64,000 nt of DNA, from contig CAVQSZ010000006.1 of NCBI GenBank assembly GCA_963716115.1, forward strand, positions 372,001 through 436,000. The letters are read 5' to 3'. The first letter of the stretch is position 1. Every line of letters starts with the position of its first letter. The translations under genes were made by a program, and so were the position numbers. The stretch comes from AP-15 sp963716115 (GTDB taxonomy: Bacteria > Pseudomonadota > Alphaproteobacteria > ATCC43930 > CGMCC-115725). Under the pieces are notes generated by a model. That model saw nothing but the letters and a program-made list of their open reading frames with translations. It made no database searches and had not been told where the DNA came from. Shown piece by piece: positions 21,821 to 31,800 of this stretch.

Positions 21821-22983
21821 CTGCGGCGCCAGGTGAAGACCGAGGAGACGGCGTAATTCCACACGACGCCGACCGCGGCGCCGGCGAGCCCGGAAATCCA
21901 CCAGGAGTAATGCTGCGCGAAGGCTACCGACGCGATGCCGACATTGGCCACCGCGCCAAGTCCGCAAATCGCGTAGAACGACAACAGGCCGACCAGGAAC
22001 CGGGCCCCCTTGAGCCGCCGGTCGCGGTAGGTCAGCGTGTTGTTGAGCGCGTAGTTGCTGGTCATCGCAACCACGGTCCCGAGCGCCTGCGCGACCGGGA
22101 AGCTCACCGCCATCATCGCGAAATAGAGGGTCAGGAAGTGGACCGCGATCCCTGACGTCCCGATCGCCGCAAAGAAGACGAACCTGACCGGCACATAGCG
22201 TCCGAACAGCTTGTCCAGCAGCAGCATCAGGTATTCCCAGACCACCAGGCTGTCGAGCTTGCTCTCGCCGTGCAGGCGGCGGCCGAAGACGTAGGGCATC
22301 TCCTTGAAGCGATAGGCGGTCGGGGCCGAAGCGAACAGGTCGAGGAGGATTTTGAAGCCCTGCCCGGAGAGCCGCCGCAGCGCGGCCTCGAAGGCCGGCC
22401 GGGAAATCATGAAGAACCCGCTCATCGGGTCGCTCAGCTCGGCGGCGACGACGAGGCGGGCGAGCCGGGCGGCAATGCCGCTGATCTGCACGCGGCGGCG
22501 GTCCCAGTCGCCGACGCCGCCGCCGGCGACGTGGCGGCTGCCGACCACCAGATCGAGGCTTTCCGCCTTCAGCGCGGCGAGCATTCGCGGCAGCAACGTC
22601 TCGTCGTGCTGCAGGTCGGCGTCGATCACCGCCAGATGGGGCGCGCTGCTCGACAGCATGCCCTCGATGACGGCGGTCGACAGCCCGCGGCGGCCGATGC
22701 GCTGCAGGCAGCGGATGCGGGGGTCGGCCCGCGCCAGCAGGCGGATTTCGGCCGCCGTGCCGTCGGGGGAATCGTCGTCGACGAAGACGACCTCCCATTC
22801 GATCCCGAACAGGGCCGCCTGCAGCCGCGCCAGCAGCGGCGCGATGTTGTCGCGCTCGTTGAAGGTCGGCACGACGACCGTCAGCTCCGCCCCGCTGGTC
22901 AGCGGGGCGGCGCCGGGCGGCGCGGTTCGGTCGCCGGCGTCGAGCGCTCGCGCTGCCGGTTCATTGAGCAATGGCGGCGACAT
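21817..22983 (-). CDS. Polyprenyl-phosphate glycosyltransferase (GT2, DPM1-like) fused to GtrA membrane domain
   Basis: 388 aa, GAGGA upstream. Residues 30-260 are a GT-A GT2 domain: VVVPTFNERDNIAPLLARL, VFVDDDSPDGTAAEIR, the metal-binding VIDADLQHDETLLP, and VGSRHVAGGG, matching dolichol/undecaprenyl-phosphate mannose synthases. Residues 265-385 are a four-helix GtrA domain (GTSGIAVHFLTLYFAMM, MTSNYALNNTLTYRDRR), a presumed flippase or anchor. One polypeptide could thus make and flip undecaprenyl-phosphate-sugar for the GT-C enzyme encoded by the overlapping downstream gene. Confidence 0.85.
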   Translation of the reverse strand: MSPPLLNEPAARALDAGDRTAPPGAAPLTSGAELTVVVPTFNERDNIAPLLARLQAALFGIEWEVVFVDDDSPDGTAAEIRLLARADPRIRCLQRIGRRGLSTAVIEGMLSSSAPHLAVIDADLQHDETLLPRMLAALKAESLDLVVGSRHVAGGGVGDWDRRRVQISGIAARLARLVVAAELSDPMSGFFMISRPAFEAALRRLSGQGFKILLDLFASAPTAYRFKEMPYVFGRRLHGESKLDSLVVWEYLMLLLDKLFGRYVPVRFVFFAAIGTSGIAVHFLTLYFAMMAVSFPVAQALGTVVAMTSNYALNNTLTYRDRRLKGARFLVGLLSFYAICGLGAVANVGIASVAFAQHYSWWISGLAGAAVGVVWNYAVSSVFTWRRR

Positions 22984-23143
22984 CGGTCCTCAGAGCTTGG
23001 CCGGGAAATGCCCGGGGTGGCGACGACATGTCAAACGCGTGAGCCCGCAAACGCACGCGTCCGGCGTCTCGAAAATGATCGATTGGACGAGCATCCCCGA
23101 GCTTCGCCGATCGTCGATAATAATTGGTTGATCGCCGGGCCGG

Positions 23144-23908
23144 TCAGCCGGCCGCTCCCTTGCGGCTCAGGAAATCCTTGAACCCGTCGCGCGGGTGGCC
23201 GGCGGCGAGCCAGGTCGCGCGCGCGTCCTCCTCGTTGTCCCAGCGGTCGCGCCAGCCCGCGCCGATCTCCTCGTGCAGCAGCCGCTTGATGCCCTGCACC
23301 ATGCGCGCGTCATTCTTGGCGATCATTTGCGCCATTTCCAAGGCGGCCTCGATCAGCCGCGCCGCCGGGACGATCTGGTTCAGCAGCCCGATCCGCAGCG
23401 CCTCCTCGGCGGCGACGACGCGCCCGGTATAGAGCAGCTCCTTGGCCTTGGGCAACCCGACCAAGAGCGGCAGCGACCAGGTCGAGTTGACCCGGCCGTA
23501 GCTTGCCGCCAGAAACCGGAACTGGCTGCGCTCGCAGCCGATGCGCAGGTCGAGGGTCGAGCTGAGCAGCGCCGCGCCACCGTAGGCGAGCCCGTTGATC
23601 GCGCCGATCAGCGGCTTCGAAAAGCTCGCGACATGCCAGGTCGCCTGGCCGCGGAACGCCTGGCGCTGCGCCAGCTCCTCGCTCGACAGCCCGGCCATCT
23701 CGTGGATGTCGGCGCCGGCCGAGAACGCGCGCTCGCCGGCCCCGGTCAGGATCACCGCCTTGACCGTCTGATCGGCCTCGAATTGCGAGAGCGCCGCGTC
23801 GAGCTCGCTCACCAGGCCAAAGCTCAGCGCGTTGAGCTTGTCCGGCCGGTTCAAGGTAATCAGGCCGACGCCGTCAAGCTGCTCGGTCAAGATGAATTCA
23901 TGGGCCAT
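23144..23908 (-). CDS. Enoyl-CoA hydratase/isomerase family protein
   Basis: 254 aa, AAGGA upstream of ATG 23908. Crotonase fold signatures: LITLNRPDKLNALSFGLVSE, oxyanion-hole loops GAGERAFSAGADIHEM and GAINGLAYGGAALLSS, and the C-terminal RWDNEEDARATWLAAGHPRD ('GF..F..KR'-type tail, here GFKDFLSRKG). The position of one catalytic Glu of classical hydratases appears replaced (SYGRVNSTWSLP), so the reaction may be isomerisation or hydrolysis. Located next to class III CoA-transferase genes on the other strand, consistent with acyl-CoA catabolism. Confidence 0.8.
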   Translation of the reverse strand: MAHEFILTEQLDGVGLITLNRPDKLNALSFGLVSELDAALSQFEADQTVKAVILTGAGERAFSAGADIHEMAGLSSEELAQRQAFRGQATWHVASFSKPLIGAINGLAYGGAALLSSTLDLRIGCERSQFRFLAASYGRVNSTWSLPLLVGLPKAKELLYTGRVVAAEEALRIGLLNQIVPAARLIEAALEMAQMIAKNDARMVQGIKRLLHEEIGAGWRDRWDNEEDARATWLAAGHPRDGFKDFLSRKGAAG

Positions 23909-24001
23909 GACGCGTCCTTCTTTGCCGCTCTGCGCGGTTTGACACTACGCGGGAGCGGGTGTTAGCTCAACCGCGACAGCGATATTGGGAGGGCGGCGGC
24001 G

Positions 24002-25155
24002 ATGAGCGGAGCGCTGGACGGCATTCGGGTCCTCGAGCTGGCGCGGTACCAGGCCGGCCCGCGCGGCGGCATGATCCTCTCCGACCTCGGCGCCGAGGTC
24101 ATCAAGATCGAGAAGCTGGGCGGCGAGGAGACGCGCAAGTCGGAGCCGCTGGTGCGCGGCCAGAGCGTCTATTTCTCGGTCTACAACCGCGGCAAGAAGA
24201 GCCTCTGCCTCGACCTGCGGACCGCGCGCGGCAAGGAGGTCTTCGCCGCGCTGGTGCCGAGCGCCGATGTCGTGCTCGAAAACTTCCGTCCCGGGACGAT
24301 GGCGCAGATGGGGTTCGGCTACGACCGGCTGCGCGAGCTGAAGCCGGACATCGTCCTGACCTCGGTCTCCGGCTTCGGCCAATACGGCCCCTATCGCGAG
24401 CGCCCCGCCTTCGACCCGCTCGGCCAGGCGATGAGCGGGCTGATGAGCCTGACCGGCGCGCCGGTCGGCCAGCCGCTCGGCGCCGCCACCTCGCTGGTCG
24501 ACCGCTACACCGCGCTGCATGCGACGATCGGCACCCTCGCCGCCCTGCGCCACCGCGACCAGACCGGCGAGGGCCAGCTCGTCGATTGCTGCCTGATGGA
24601 TTCGGCGCTGACCATGGTCGAGATCCCGACCTCGTATTATCTGGCGACCGGCGAGGAAGGCGGCGAAGGCGGCCGGCCCCCCTATAAGGCCAAGGACGGG
24701 CACGTCGTGATCTCCGCCTCGGGGAGCGCGATGGCGACCCGGCTGATGCGCATCGCCACCGGCGACGCCGGCGCCGCGGTCGGCGGCTGGACCAGCCGGG
24801 TCGGCGCAGGGCGACCCGCGCAAGCTGGCGGTCGCCAAATGGTGCGCCGAGAACACCGTCGACCACATCGTCAAGACCCTGCTCGACGCCGAGATCCCGG
24901 TGGCGCCGGTCAAGACCATCCCGCAGGTCGCCGCAAGACCCGCATCTCTGGGAGCGCGAGATGCTGGTCAAGACGGCCGACCCGGTGGCCGGCGAGATGT
25001 ACCTCCCCGGGGCCACGATCAAGATGTCCAAGACCCCCGGCCGCATCGGCCCGGTGCCGACCCCCGGCCAGCACACCGACGAAATCCTCACCCGGCTTCT
25101 CGGCTACGACGCCGCGACCCTGGCGGAGCTGCGCCAGGCGAAGGCGATCGCCTAG
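24002..25155 (+). CDS. CaiB/BaiF class III CoA-transferase 1, two frameshifts
   Basis: About 385 aa after correction; GGGAGG precedes ATG 24002. N-terminal GIRVLELARYQAGPRGGMIL, SDLGAEVIKIEKL and YNRGKKSLCLDL are diagnostic, and the catalytic Asp lies in LVDCCLMDSALTMVE. The frame shifts near 24800 (between SRVGA and GDPRKLAVAKW) and near 24935 (one extra A between PQVAA and DPHLWERE). The C-terminal VPTPGQHTDEILTRLLGY is normal. Class III transferases move CoA between carboxylic acids, often fumarate, succinate or aromatic acids; the pair here is not predictable. Divergent from the enoyl-CoA hydratase. Confidence 0.8.
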
Positions 25156-25256
25156 CTGTGTTCGGGCTTGCCTGGGCCGGCGCCCGGTCCGCTGTTGCCG
25201 ATCGCGGCGGTTGCGCGCTATTGACCGGGGTCCAGACTGCAAGAGGGTCTCCGCGC

Positions 25257-26409
25257 ATGCCTCAGCCCGGGCCGCTTTCCGGCATCACCATCGTCGATCT
25301 TTCCCGCATTCTGGCGGGGCCCTACTGCACCTTGCTGCTCGCCGAATTGGGGGCGCGGGTGATCAAGGTCGAGCCGCCGCCGCAGGGCGACGACGCGCGC
25401 CAATACGGCCCGTTCAAGAACGGCAAGTCGACCTATTTCGCCTCGGTCAACCGCGGCAAGGAGTCGATCGCGCTCGACCTCAAAACGCCCGCAGGGTCGC
25501 GATATCTTCGAGCGCCTCCTCGACAAGGCCGATGCGCTGGTCGAGAACTTCCGCCCCGGCACCTTGGAAAAGCTCGGCTACGGCTGGGAGACCCTGCATC
25601 CGCGCTATCCCCGCCTCGTCTATGCCGCCGCCTCGGGCTTCGGCCACAGCGGCCCCTATTCGCATTATCCGGCCTACGACATGGTGGTGCAGGGGCTGGG
25701 CGGCATCATGAGCATCACCGGCCATCCCGGCATGCCGCTGACCCGGGTCGGCACCTCGGTCGGCGACCTCGCCGGCGGCCTCTACACCGCGATCGCGCTC
25801 AACGCGGCATTGCTGCACCGCGAGCGCACCGGCGAGGCGACCAAGGTCGATGTGGCGCTCTTCGACTGCCAGCTGGCGCTCCTCGAAAACGCGATCATGC
25901 GCTACACCACAACCGGCGAGATCCCGGGGCCGATGGGCGCGCGCCACCCGTCGATCACCCCGTTCGAGGCGTTTGCGACGGCGGACGGCAACATCATCAT
26001 CGCCGCCGGCAATGACGGGCTCTTCGTCAAGCTGGCCCACGCGCTGGGCCGCCCGGACCTCGCCCACAACCCGCTCTACGAGACCAACACCCTGCGCAAC
26101 CGCCACCAGGAGGCGCTGCGGGCCGAGATCGAGGGGGTGCTCGGGACCGCCGGGACCGACCACTGGATCGCCGTCCTCGAAGCCGCCGGGGTGCCGTGCG
26201 GCCCGGTCAACAACGTCGCCCAGGCGCTCGCCCACCCGCAGACCGCGGCGCGAAACATGCTGGTCTCGGTCGACGACCCGGTGACCGGGCCGCTCGAGCT
26301 CGCCGGCAACCCGATGAAGCTGTCGGCCTTCGCCGACCCGCCGACCCGCGCCCCGGCCCCCGATCTCGACGCCGACCGCGACCGGATCCTGCGCGAGCTT
26401 GGAATGTAG
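25257..26409 (+). CDS. CaiB/BaiF class III CoA-transferase 2, one frameshift
   Basis: About 384 aa from ATG 25257. N-terminal GITIVDLSRILAGPYCTLLL, ELGARVIKVEPP and VNRGKESIALDL; catalytic Asp in KVDVALFDCQLALLEN. One extra G near 25494 (KTPAG / RDIFERLLDKADALVENF) splits the frame; the rest runs to LDADRDRILRELGM. Clearly paralogous to the preceding gene but not a recent tandem copy, since identity is limited to motifs. Probably in one transcript with it (101-bp gap). Confidence 0.8.
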
Positions 26410-26446
26410 TCCGCACATGCGGGTGTAGCCCGCGGTCCAGGCGGGC

Positions 26447-28794
26447 ATGATCCGCCGCATCCTCGCCGGCCTTGCAGCGCTGCTGATCGTGCTGATCGGC
26501 GGGGCTTGGCTCTACCTGCTGTCGTCGCTGCCGCAGGTCGAGGGCCGGCTGGTCCTCGCCGGACCGAAGACCGAGATCCGGATCGAGCGCGACAGGGACG
26601 GCGTGCCGCTGATCATCGCCGCGGACGACGACGACGCGGCCTTTGGCCTCGGCTTTGTCCATGCCCAGGAGCGCCTCTTTCAGATGGAATTGCAGCGGCG
26701 CTACGCCGCCGGCCGGCTCGCCGAAATCTTCGGCCCCGAGGCGGTGGCGACCGACCGCCAGATGCGGGTCTTCGGCCTCTACCGCGCCGCCGAGGCCGAG
26801 ATCGCCTACCTGTCGCCGGAGGTGAAACGCGCCTTCGCGGCCTATGCGGCAGGGGTGAACGCGTTCCTGGCGTCGCGGCGCGGCGCGCTGCCGCCCGAGT
26901 TTCTGCTGCTGCGCTTCAGGCCCGAGCCGTGGCGGGTCGCGGACAGCCTCCTGTGGGGCAAGCTGATGGCGCTGCGGCTTGAAGGCAACTATCGCGGCGA
27001 GCTGCTGCGCGCCCGGCTGGCCCGCACGGTCCCGGCCGGCGGACCTCGAATTCCTCTACCCGGAATACCCGAAGGGCGCGCCGACGACCCTGGCGGCAAT
27101 GCTGGCCGATCTATCGCGGGCTCGGGCTCGACCGCCTCTACCGGGCATTGCCGCCGGCGGTCGGGCCGATCTACGCCTCGAACAACTGGGTCGTCGACGG
27201 CGCCCACAGCGCGAGCGGCAAGCCCGTTCTCGCCAACGACCCGCATCTCGACCTCGGCGCGCCGGGGTACTGGTATCTGGCCCGGCTCAGGACGCCCGAG
27301 CGCGAGATCGCCGGCGCGACCGCGGCCGGCGTCCCGCTCGTCGTGATCGGCCACAACGACGATATCGCCTGGGGCTTCACGACCACCACCGCCGATGTCG
27401 AGGACCTCTTTGTCGAGAAGGTCGACCCGGCCGATCCCGGCCGCTACCTGACGCCGCAAGGCAGCGAGCCCTTCGCCGCGCGCCGGGAGACGATCCGGGT
27501 GCGCGGCGCGGCCCCGGTCGAGATCACCGTGCGGGAAACGCGCCACGGCCCGGTCCTCTCCGATGTCCTGCCGCCTGGTACGGCCGAGCCGGGCTATGTG
27601 CTGGCGCTTTCCGCCACTTTCACAATCCCCCAGGACCGCAGCGCCGAGGCGCTGTGGCGGGTCGACCGCGCCGCCGACTGGGCGGGCTTCCGCGCCGCGT
27701 GGCAGGGCTTTGTCGGGCCGCCGCAAAACGTCGTCTATGCCGATAAGGGCGGCGCGATCGGCTTTATCGCGCCGGGGCTGATCCCGATCCGCGGCAAGGG
27801 CGAGGGCTGGCTGCCGACCCCGGGCTGGACCGGCGATTATGACTGGCGGGGGTTCATCCCGTTCGCGGAATTACCCGCCGCGACCAACCCGGCCTCGGGC
27901 CGTTTCATCAGCGCCAACAACAAGATCGTCCCCGACAGCTATCCCTATTTCATCAGCCGCGACTGGGACCTGCCGAACCGCGCCGAGCGGATCGCGGCGC
28001 TGCTCGCCCAAACCCCGGCGCAGACGCCCTCATCGAGCGCGGCGATGCAGGCCGACACCTTCTCGCTGATGGCCGGGCGCCTGGCGCCGCTGATGACCGG
28101 GATCGAGCCTTCGAGCGAGGACGCGCGCGCCGCGGTCGGGAAGCTGCGGCGGTGGGATTTCCGCATGGACCGCGACAAGGTCGAGCCGCTGCTGTTCACC
28201 GCCTGGCTGCGCGAATTCAGCCATGCGGTATTGTTTGGCCGCCTCGGCGACGCCGCGGCCGATTACTGGGATTTGAAGCCGCAAGTCATGGAGGCGGTGT
28301 TGACCCGGCGCCCCGACTGGTGCGAGGACCCCAAGCGGCCGGGAGCCGAGACCTGCGCGATCCGGCTCGCGCAATCGCTCGATACCGCGCTCGCCCGGCT
28401 GCGCCGGGATTACGGGGCCGACATGACGCAATGGCGATGGGGGCGGGCGCACGCCGCCCTGTTCGACAACCCGGTCCTCAGCCGCGTCCCGATATTGGGC
28501 GGCTGGGCCGACGCCGCGATCGCGACCTCGGGCGGCTACGACACGCTCGACCGCGGCCCGAGCACGATCCGCGACGAGCGCGAACCCTTCGCGCAGCGGT
28601 TCGGCGCCGGGCTGCGGATCATTACCGACCTCGCCACTCCACGGGACTCGCAAATGATGATCACCCCCGGCCAGTCTGGAAACCCGCTCTCCGGGCATTT
28701 CGCCGATCTGCTGCGGCCCTGGCGCGACTTCCTCTGGCTCGTCCCCGGCCGCGCCGCCGCCGTGGCGACCCTCGTGCTGGAGCCGCAGAAATGA
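26447..28794 (+). CDS. Penicillin acylase-family Ntn amidase, two frameshifts
   Basis: About 780 aa. Residues 1-25 are a signal anchor (ILAGLAALLIVLIGGAWLYL). The alpha chain shows DGVPLIIAADDDDAAFGLGF, VHAQERLFQMELQRR. The autoproteolytic site and N-terminal nucleophile Ser are in YASNNWVVDGAHSASGKPVL, followed by ANDPHLDL and the Asn-bearing FTTTTADVEDLF. Extra bases near 27035 (between ARTVPA and ADLEFLYP) and near 27112 (before YRGLGLDRLYRALP) split the alpha chain and linker, both fitting a doubled C. Periplasmic amide hydrolysis, for example of N-acyl-homoserine lactones or beta-lactams. Overlaps the threonine dehydratase start (ATGA). Confidence 0.8.
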
Positions 28795-30026
28795 CCGTTC
28801 TGCCGGTAACGATCGCCGACGTTCGGAACGGGCCGCTGCCGCCATCGCCGGGGCGGTCGCGCGCACCCCGACGGTCGCGGCGCCCGCGCTGTCGGCGATC
28901 GCCGGGGCCGAAATCTGGCTGAAGCTCGAAACCATGCACCGCACCGGCTCGTTCAAGGAGCGCGGCGCCCTCAACAAGCTGCTGACGCTCGATGCGGCCC
29001 AGCGGCGCGCCGGTGTGGTCGCGATGTCGGCCGGCAACCACGCCCAGGGGGTGGCCTACCACGCCGCCCGGCTCGGCATTCCGGCGACGATCGTGATGCC
29101 CGAGGGGACACCTTTCACCAAGATCGACCGCACCGAGGCGTTCGGCGCCGCCGTCGTGCTGAAGGGCGACAGCCTCGCCGCGGCGCGCGAGGCGGCCGAC
29201 GCGCTCGCCCGCGAGCGGGGGCTCGTCCTCGATCCATCCCTATGACGACCCGGCGGTGATCGCCGGGCAGGGGACGATCGCGCTCGAATTGCTCGAGGAC
29301 CGGCCCGATCTCGACACGCTGGTCGCGCCGATCGGCGGCGGCGGGCTGATTTCGGGGATCGCGGTCGCCGCCAAGGCGCTGCGGCCCGAGATCGAGATCG
29401 TCGGCGTGCAGTCCACACTCTATCCCTCGATGCGCCGCCTGATGCGCGGCGAGCCGCCGGGCCCGCCGGCGGCGGCGGCGACCCTGGCCGAGGGGATCGC
29501 GGTCAAGGAGCCGGGGCTCCTGACCCGGCGCATCGTCAAGGCGCTTGTCGCCGACATTCTGCTGGTCGACGAGGCGATGCTGGAGAACGCCGTCGAGACC
29601 CTGATCGAGCGGCAAAAGCTGGTCGTCGAGGGCGCCGGCGCCGCCGGCGTCGCCGCGGTGCTGGCCGAGCCGGAGCGGTTTCGCGGCCGGCGGGTCGGGA
29701 TCGTGATCTGCGGCGGCAACATCGACGCGCGCCTCCTCGCCTCGATCCTGATGCGTGGCCTGGTGCGCGAGGGGCGCCTCGTGCGGCTGCGCGCCGAGCT
29801 GCCCGACGTGCCGGGCGCGCTCGCGCGGGTTTCAGGCATCATCGGCAGCCGCGCCGCGAACATCGTCGAGGTCCACCACCAGCGTCTCTTCCACGACGCC
29901 TCGGTCAAGCGCGCCGAGCTCGATGTCGTCGTCGAAACCCAGAACCGGCGGCATGTCGAGGCGCTGGTCGCGGCGCTGAACGAGGCCGGGTTCCCGACCC
30001 GGCTGCTGCCCGCCAACGGCGGTTAG
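28791..30026 (+). CDS. Threonine/serine dehydratase with C-terminal ACT domain, two frameshifts
   Basis: About 411 aa. PLP fold-type II enzyme: Schiff-base Lys in TGSFKERGALNK, SAGNHAQGVAYHA, the phosphate-binding GGGGLISGIAVAAKAL, and an ACT domain at about 330-405 (RAELPDVPGALARVSGIIG, ANIVEVHHQR) as in catabolic TdcB/IlvA-ACT forms. It deaminates Thr to 2-oxobutanoate, a precursor of Ile made by the ilvBNC genes elsewhere in the window. A missing G near 28830 displaces the first 13 codons and an extra base near 29232 (LVL / HPYDDPAV) splits the middle. Start ATG 28791 overlaps the amidase stop. Confidence 0.8.
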
Positions 30027-30046
30027 GCCGCGGCTGGGCCAGCCAG

Positions 30047-30337
30047 CTAGGCGGCGCCCTCGACCAGGATCAGCCGGCCGCGCGAGGCGGATTGACGGAT
30101 CTTCATCGCCGATTGGTATTCGTCGGACTGGTGCCAGCGCCGCGCGGTCTCGGCGTCGGGGAACTCGATGACGACGACGCGCTGCGGCGGCGGCGCGCCT
30201 TCGAGCAGACCCGCCTCGCCGCCGCGCACGATGAAGCGGCCGCCGAAGCGGGCGATGCTGGCCGCGGCGAGCGGCCGGTAGGGCTCATAGGCGGCGGGAT
30301 CGGTCACCTGGACTTCGGCGATCACATAGGCGGGCAT
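30047..30337 (-). CDS. DUF1330 protein
   Basis: 96 aa with the family pattern AYVIAEVQVTDPAAYEPYRP, FIVRGGEAGLLEG, VVVIEFPDAETARRWHQSDE, YQSAMKIRQ: an antiparallel ferredoxin-like dimeric alpha-beta barrel. Function is unknown. Stand-alone, convergent with the threonine dehydratase. Confidence 0.8.
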   Translation of the reverse strand: MPAYVIAEVQVTDPAAYEPYRPLAAASIARFGGRFIVRGGEAGLLEGAPPPQRVVVIEFPDAETARRWHQSDEYQSAMKIRQSASRGRLILVEGAA

Positions 30338-30437
30338 CGGCTTCCTCCTGATCCTCAGGCCCGATCCCTTACCATGAAAGGCGGGCCCGCTTGCACCAGC
30401 GCCGACACCTCCTACATGCTGCGCGTCGATCTGCGAT

Positions 30438-30956
30438 GTGGGGTTTATCGTGACCGCCGGCTTCAGCCATTCGTCGAGCCCTTATCGCGGCGCCGGCATG
30501 CCCGACCCGATGACGTTCCCCGAGGTCTACGAGGGCATCCTGCCGCGCCGCGTGCTGGCCTATTTCGTCGATCTGATCTGCATCGGCGTCATCGGCGTCT
30601 TCGTGTGGATCGCGTTCGCCGTGTTGTGGCTGATGAGCTTTGGCCTCTTAGGGCCGGTGCTGTGGTTTTTGCTCGCGCTGATCCCGTTCGCCTACCACAC
30701 CCTGCTGCTCGCCGGCCGGCGGTCGGCGACCCTGGGCATGCGCTGCTTCGATCTTGAATTGCGCTCGGTGACGGGCGAGCGGCCGGGCCTGCTGCAGGCG
30801 GCGGCGCAGACGGCGCTGTTCTACATCACGATCGGGCTGACCTGCTCGCTCATTCTGCTGGTCGCGCTGTTCAACGGGCGCCGCCGCACGCTCCACGATT
30901 TTCTCGCCGGGACGGTGATGGTGCGGACCCTGCCGATCCCGGCGCACGGCCGCTGA
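30438..30956 (+). CDS. RDD-family membrane protein
   Basis: Best start is ATG 30498 (MPDPMTFPEVYEGILPRRVL) or GTG 30450; the longest frame starts at GTG 30438. The RDD domain appears as RRVLAYFVDLICIGVIGVFV (Arg and Asp in helix 1), helix 2 (LGPVLWFLLALIPFAYHTLL), the GRRSATLGMRCFDLEL block and helix 3 (TIGLTCSLILLVALF) with GRRRTLHDFLAGTVMV. Three to four TM helices. The family includes putative transporters; function here is unknown. Confidence 0.8.
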   Translation: MGFIVTAGFSHSSSPYRGAGMPDPMTFPEVYEGILPRRVLAYFVDLICIGVIGVFVWIAFAVLWLMSFGLLGPVLWFLLALIPFAYHTLLLAGRRSATLGMRCFDLELRSVTGERPGLLQAAAQTALFYITIGLTCSLILLVALFNGRRRTLHDFLAGTVMVRTLPIPAHGR

Positions 30957-30960
30957 CTTT

Positions 30961-31189
30961 AGAGCACGATCCGATCAGATCGAGCGGCCGTTCTGGAGAG
31001 GCTGGTCAATGCCTCGTCCCGCTGTCCCGGCGACCGCCGGGATCCACCTTTCCACCACTCGGCCGCTTCCTTGCGTTTACCGTGATCGGTCGACAAACGA
31101 ACGACTTCGCCTGCGGCCGGCGTGGGTCCCGGCTTTCGCCGGGACAGCGGGAGCCATGCGGTTCAGCCTCATCGGATCACGCTTTAGGA
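30961..31189. repeat. Dispersed repeat, long form, between RDD and DUF192 genes
   Basis: Outer edges GATCAGATCGAGCGGCCGTT and CGGTTCAGCCTCATCGGATC also occur, inverted, as a short form at 34291-34380. The inner 31013-31189 block (CCACCTTTCCACCACTCGGC, GTGATCGGTCGAC, GCTTTCGCCGGGACAGCGGG) recurs at 53636-53816 with about 90% identity. The inner block itself is palindromic (GCTGTCCCGGCG / CGCCGGGACAGC). Confidence 0.75.
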
Positions 31190-31657
31190 CGCGTTGCCGA
31201 AGATCGGGTAGAGCACGCGGTCGCCGGGCTTGATCCCGAGCCGCGCCGCGGCCCCGCCGGCGAGCTCGATGACCGCCCGCACCGGCCCCGCGGCGGCGAT
31301 GACGTCGTCCGATTGCGGCACCGCGCGCTCATGGATGTTGACGATCCGGCCGTGCTCGTCGACAAACAGCATGTCGAGCGGGATCAGCGTGTTGCGCATC
31401 CACATCGTCGCCACGGTCGGCTCCTTGTAGTCGAACAGCATCCCGGAATCGGCGCCGAGGCTGCGGCGGAACATCAGGCCTTGGGCCATCTGCGCCGGGG
31501 TCTCGGCGAGCTCGACGGTGAAGCGATGCGGCCCGCCGGCGCTGACGATCGTCAGTTGCGAGGTCTCGAACCGCTGGAGCTGGGCCTCGACGGGGACCGC
31601 CGGCAACAACATGACCAGCAAAACCGCGAGCTGGGGAAAGCAACGTCGCGCGATCAT
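31184..31657 (-). CDS. DUF192 secreted protein
   Basis: 157 aa from ATG 31657 (a TTG three codons earlier is possible; GAGG sits 9 nt before the ATG). Signal peptide residues 1-25 (FPQLAVLLVMLLPAVPVEA). The DUF192 core follows: FTVELAETPAQMAQGLMFRR, GMLFDYKEPTVATMWMRNTL, IPLDMLFVDEHGRIVNIHER, AVIELAGGAAARLGIKPGDR. The fold is known structurally in this family but the role is not. The stop codon lies inside the adjacent repeat element. Confidence 0.85.
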   Translation of the reverse strand: MIARRCFPQLAVLLVMLLPAVPVEAQLQRFETSQLTIVSAGGPHRFTVELAETPAQMAQGLMFRRSLGADSGMLFDYKEPTVATMWMRNTLIPLDMLFVDEHGRIVNIHERAVPQSDDVIAAAGPVRAVIELAGGAAARLGIKPGDRVLYPIFGNAS

Positions 31658-31800
31658 GCGGGACAACCTCTCGGTTAGCTGAAGCTCTATTATCGCGCGG
31701 CAGGGCGGATCGACCGCGGCCGCACGTTTGACGCAGCCGGCCCCGGCATCGCTTGTGTAGACGAGGCTCCGCCGCTACGGTTGCCGCCGTCGAGCCAGCC

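Noticed and set aside
20126..22798. An 890-residue frame joining GT2 shadow sequence to the GT-C protein
   Set aside because: The first 320 residues are an Arg/Gly-rich shadow of the GT2-GtrA gene in another frame; the GTG at 21820 is the natural start.
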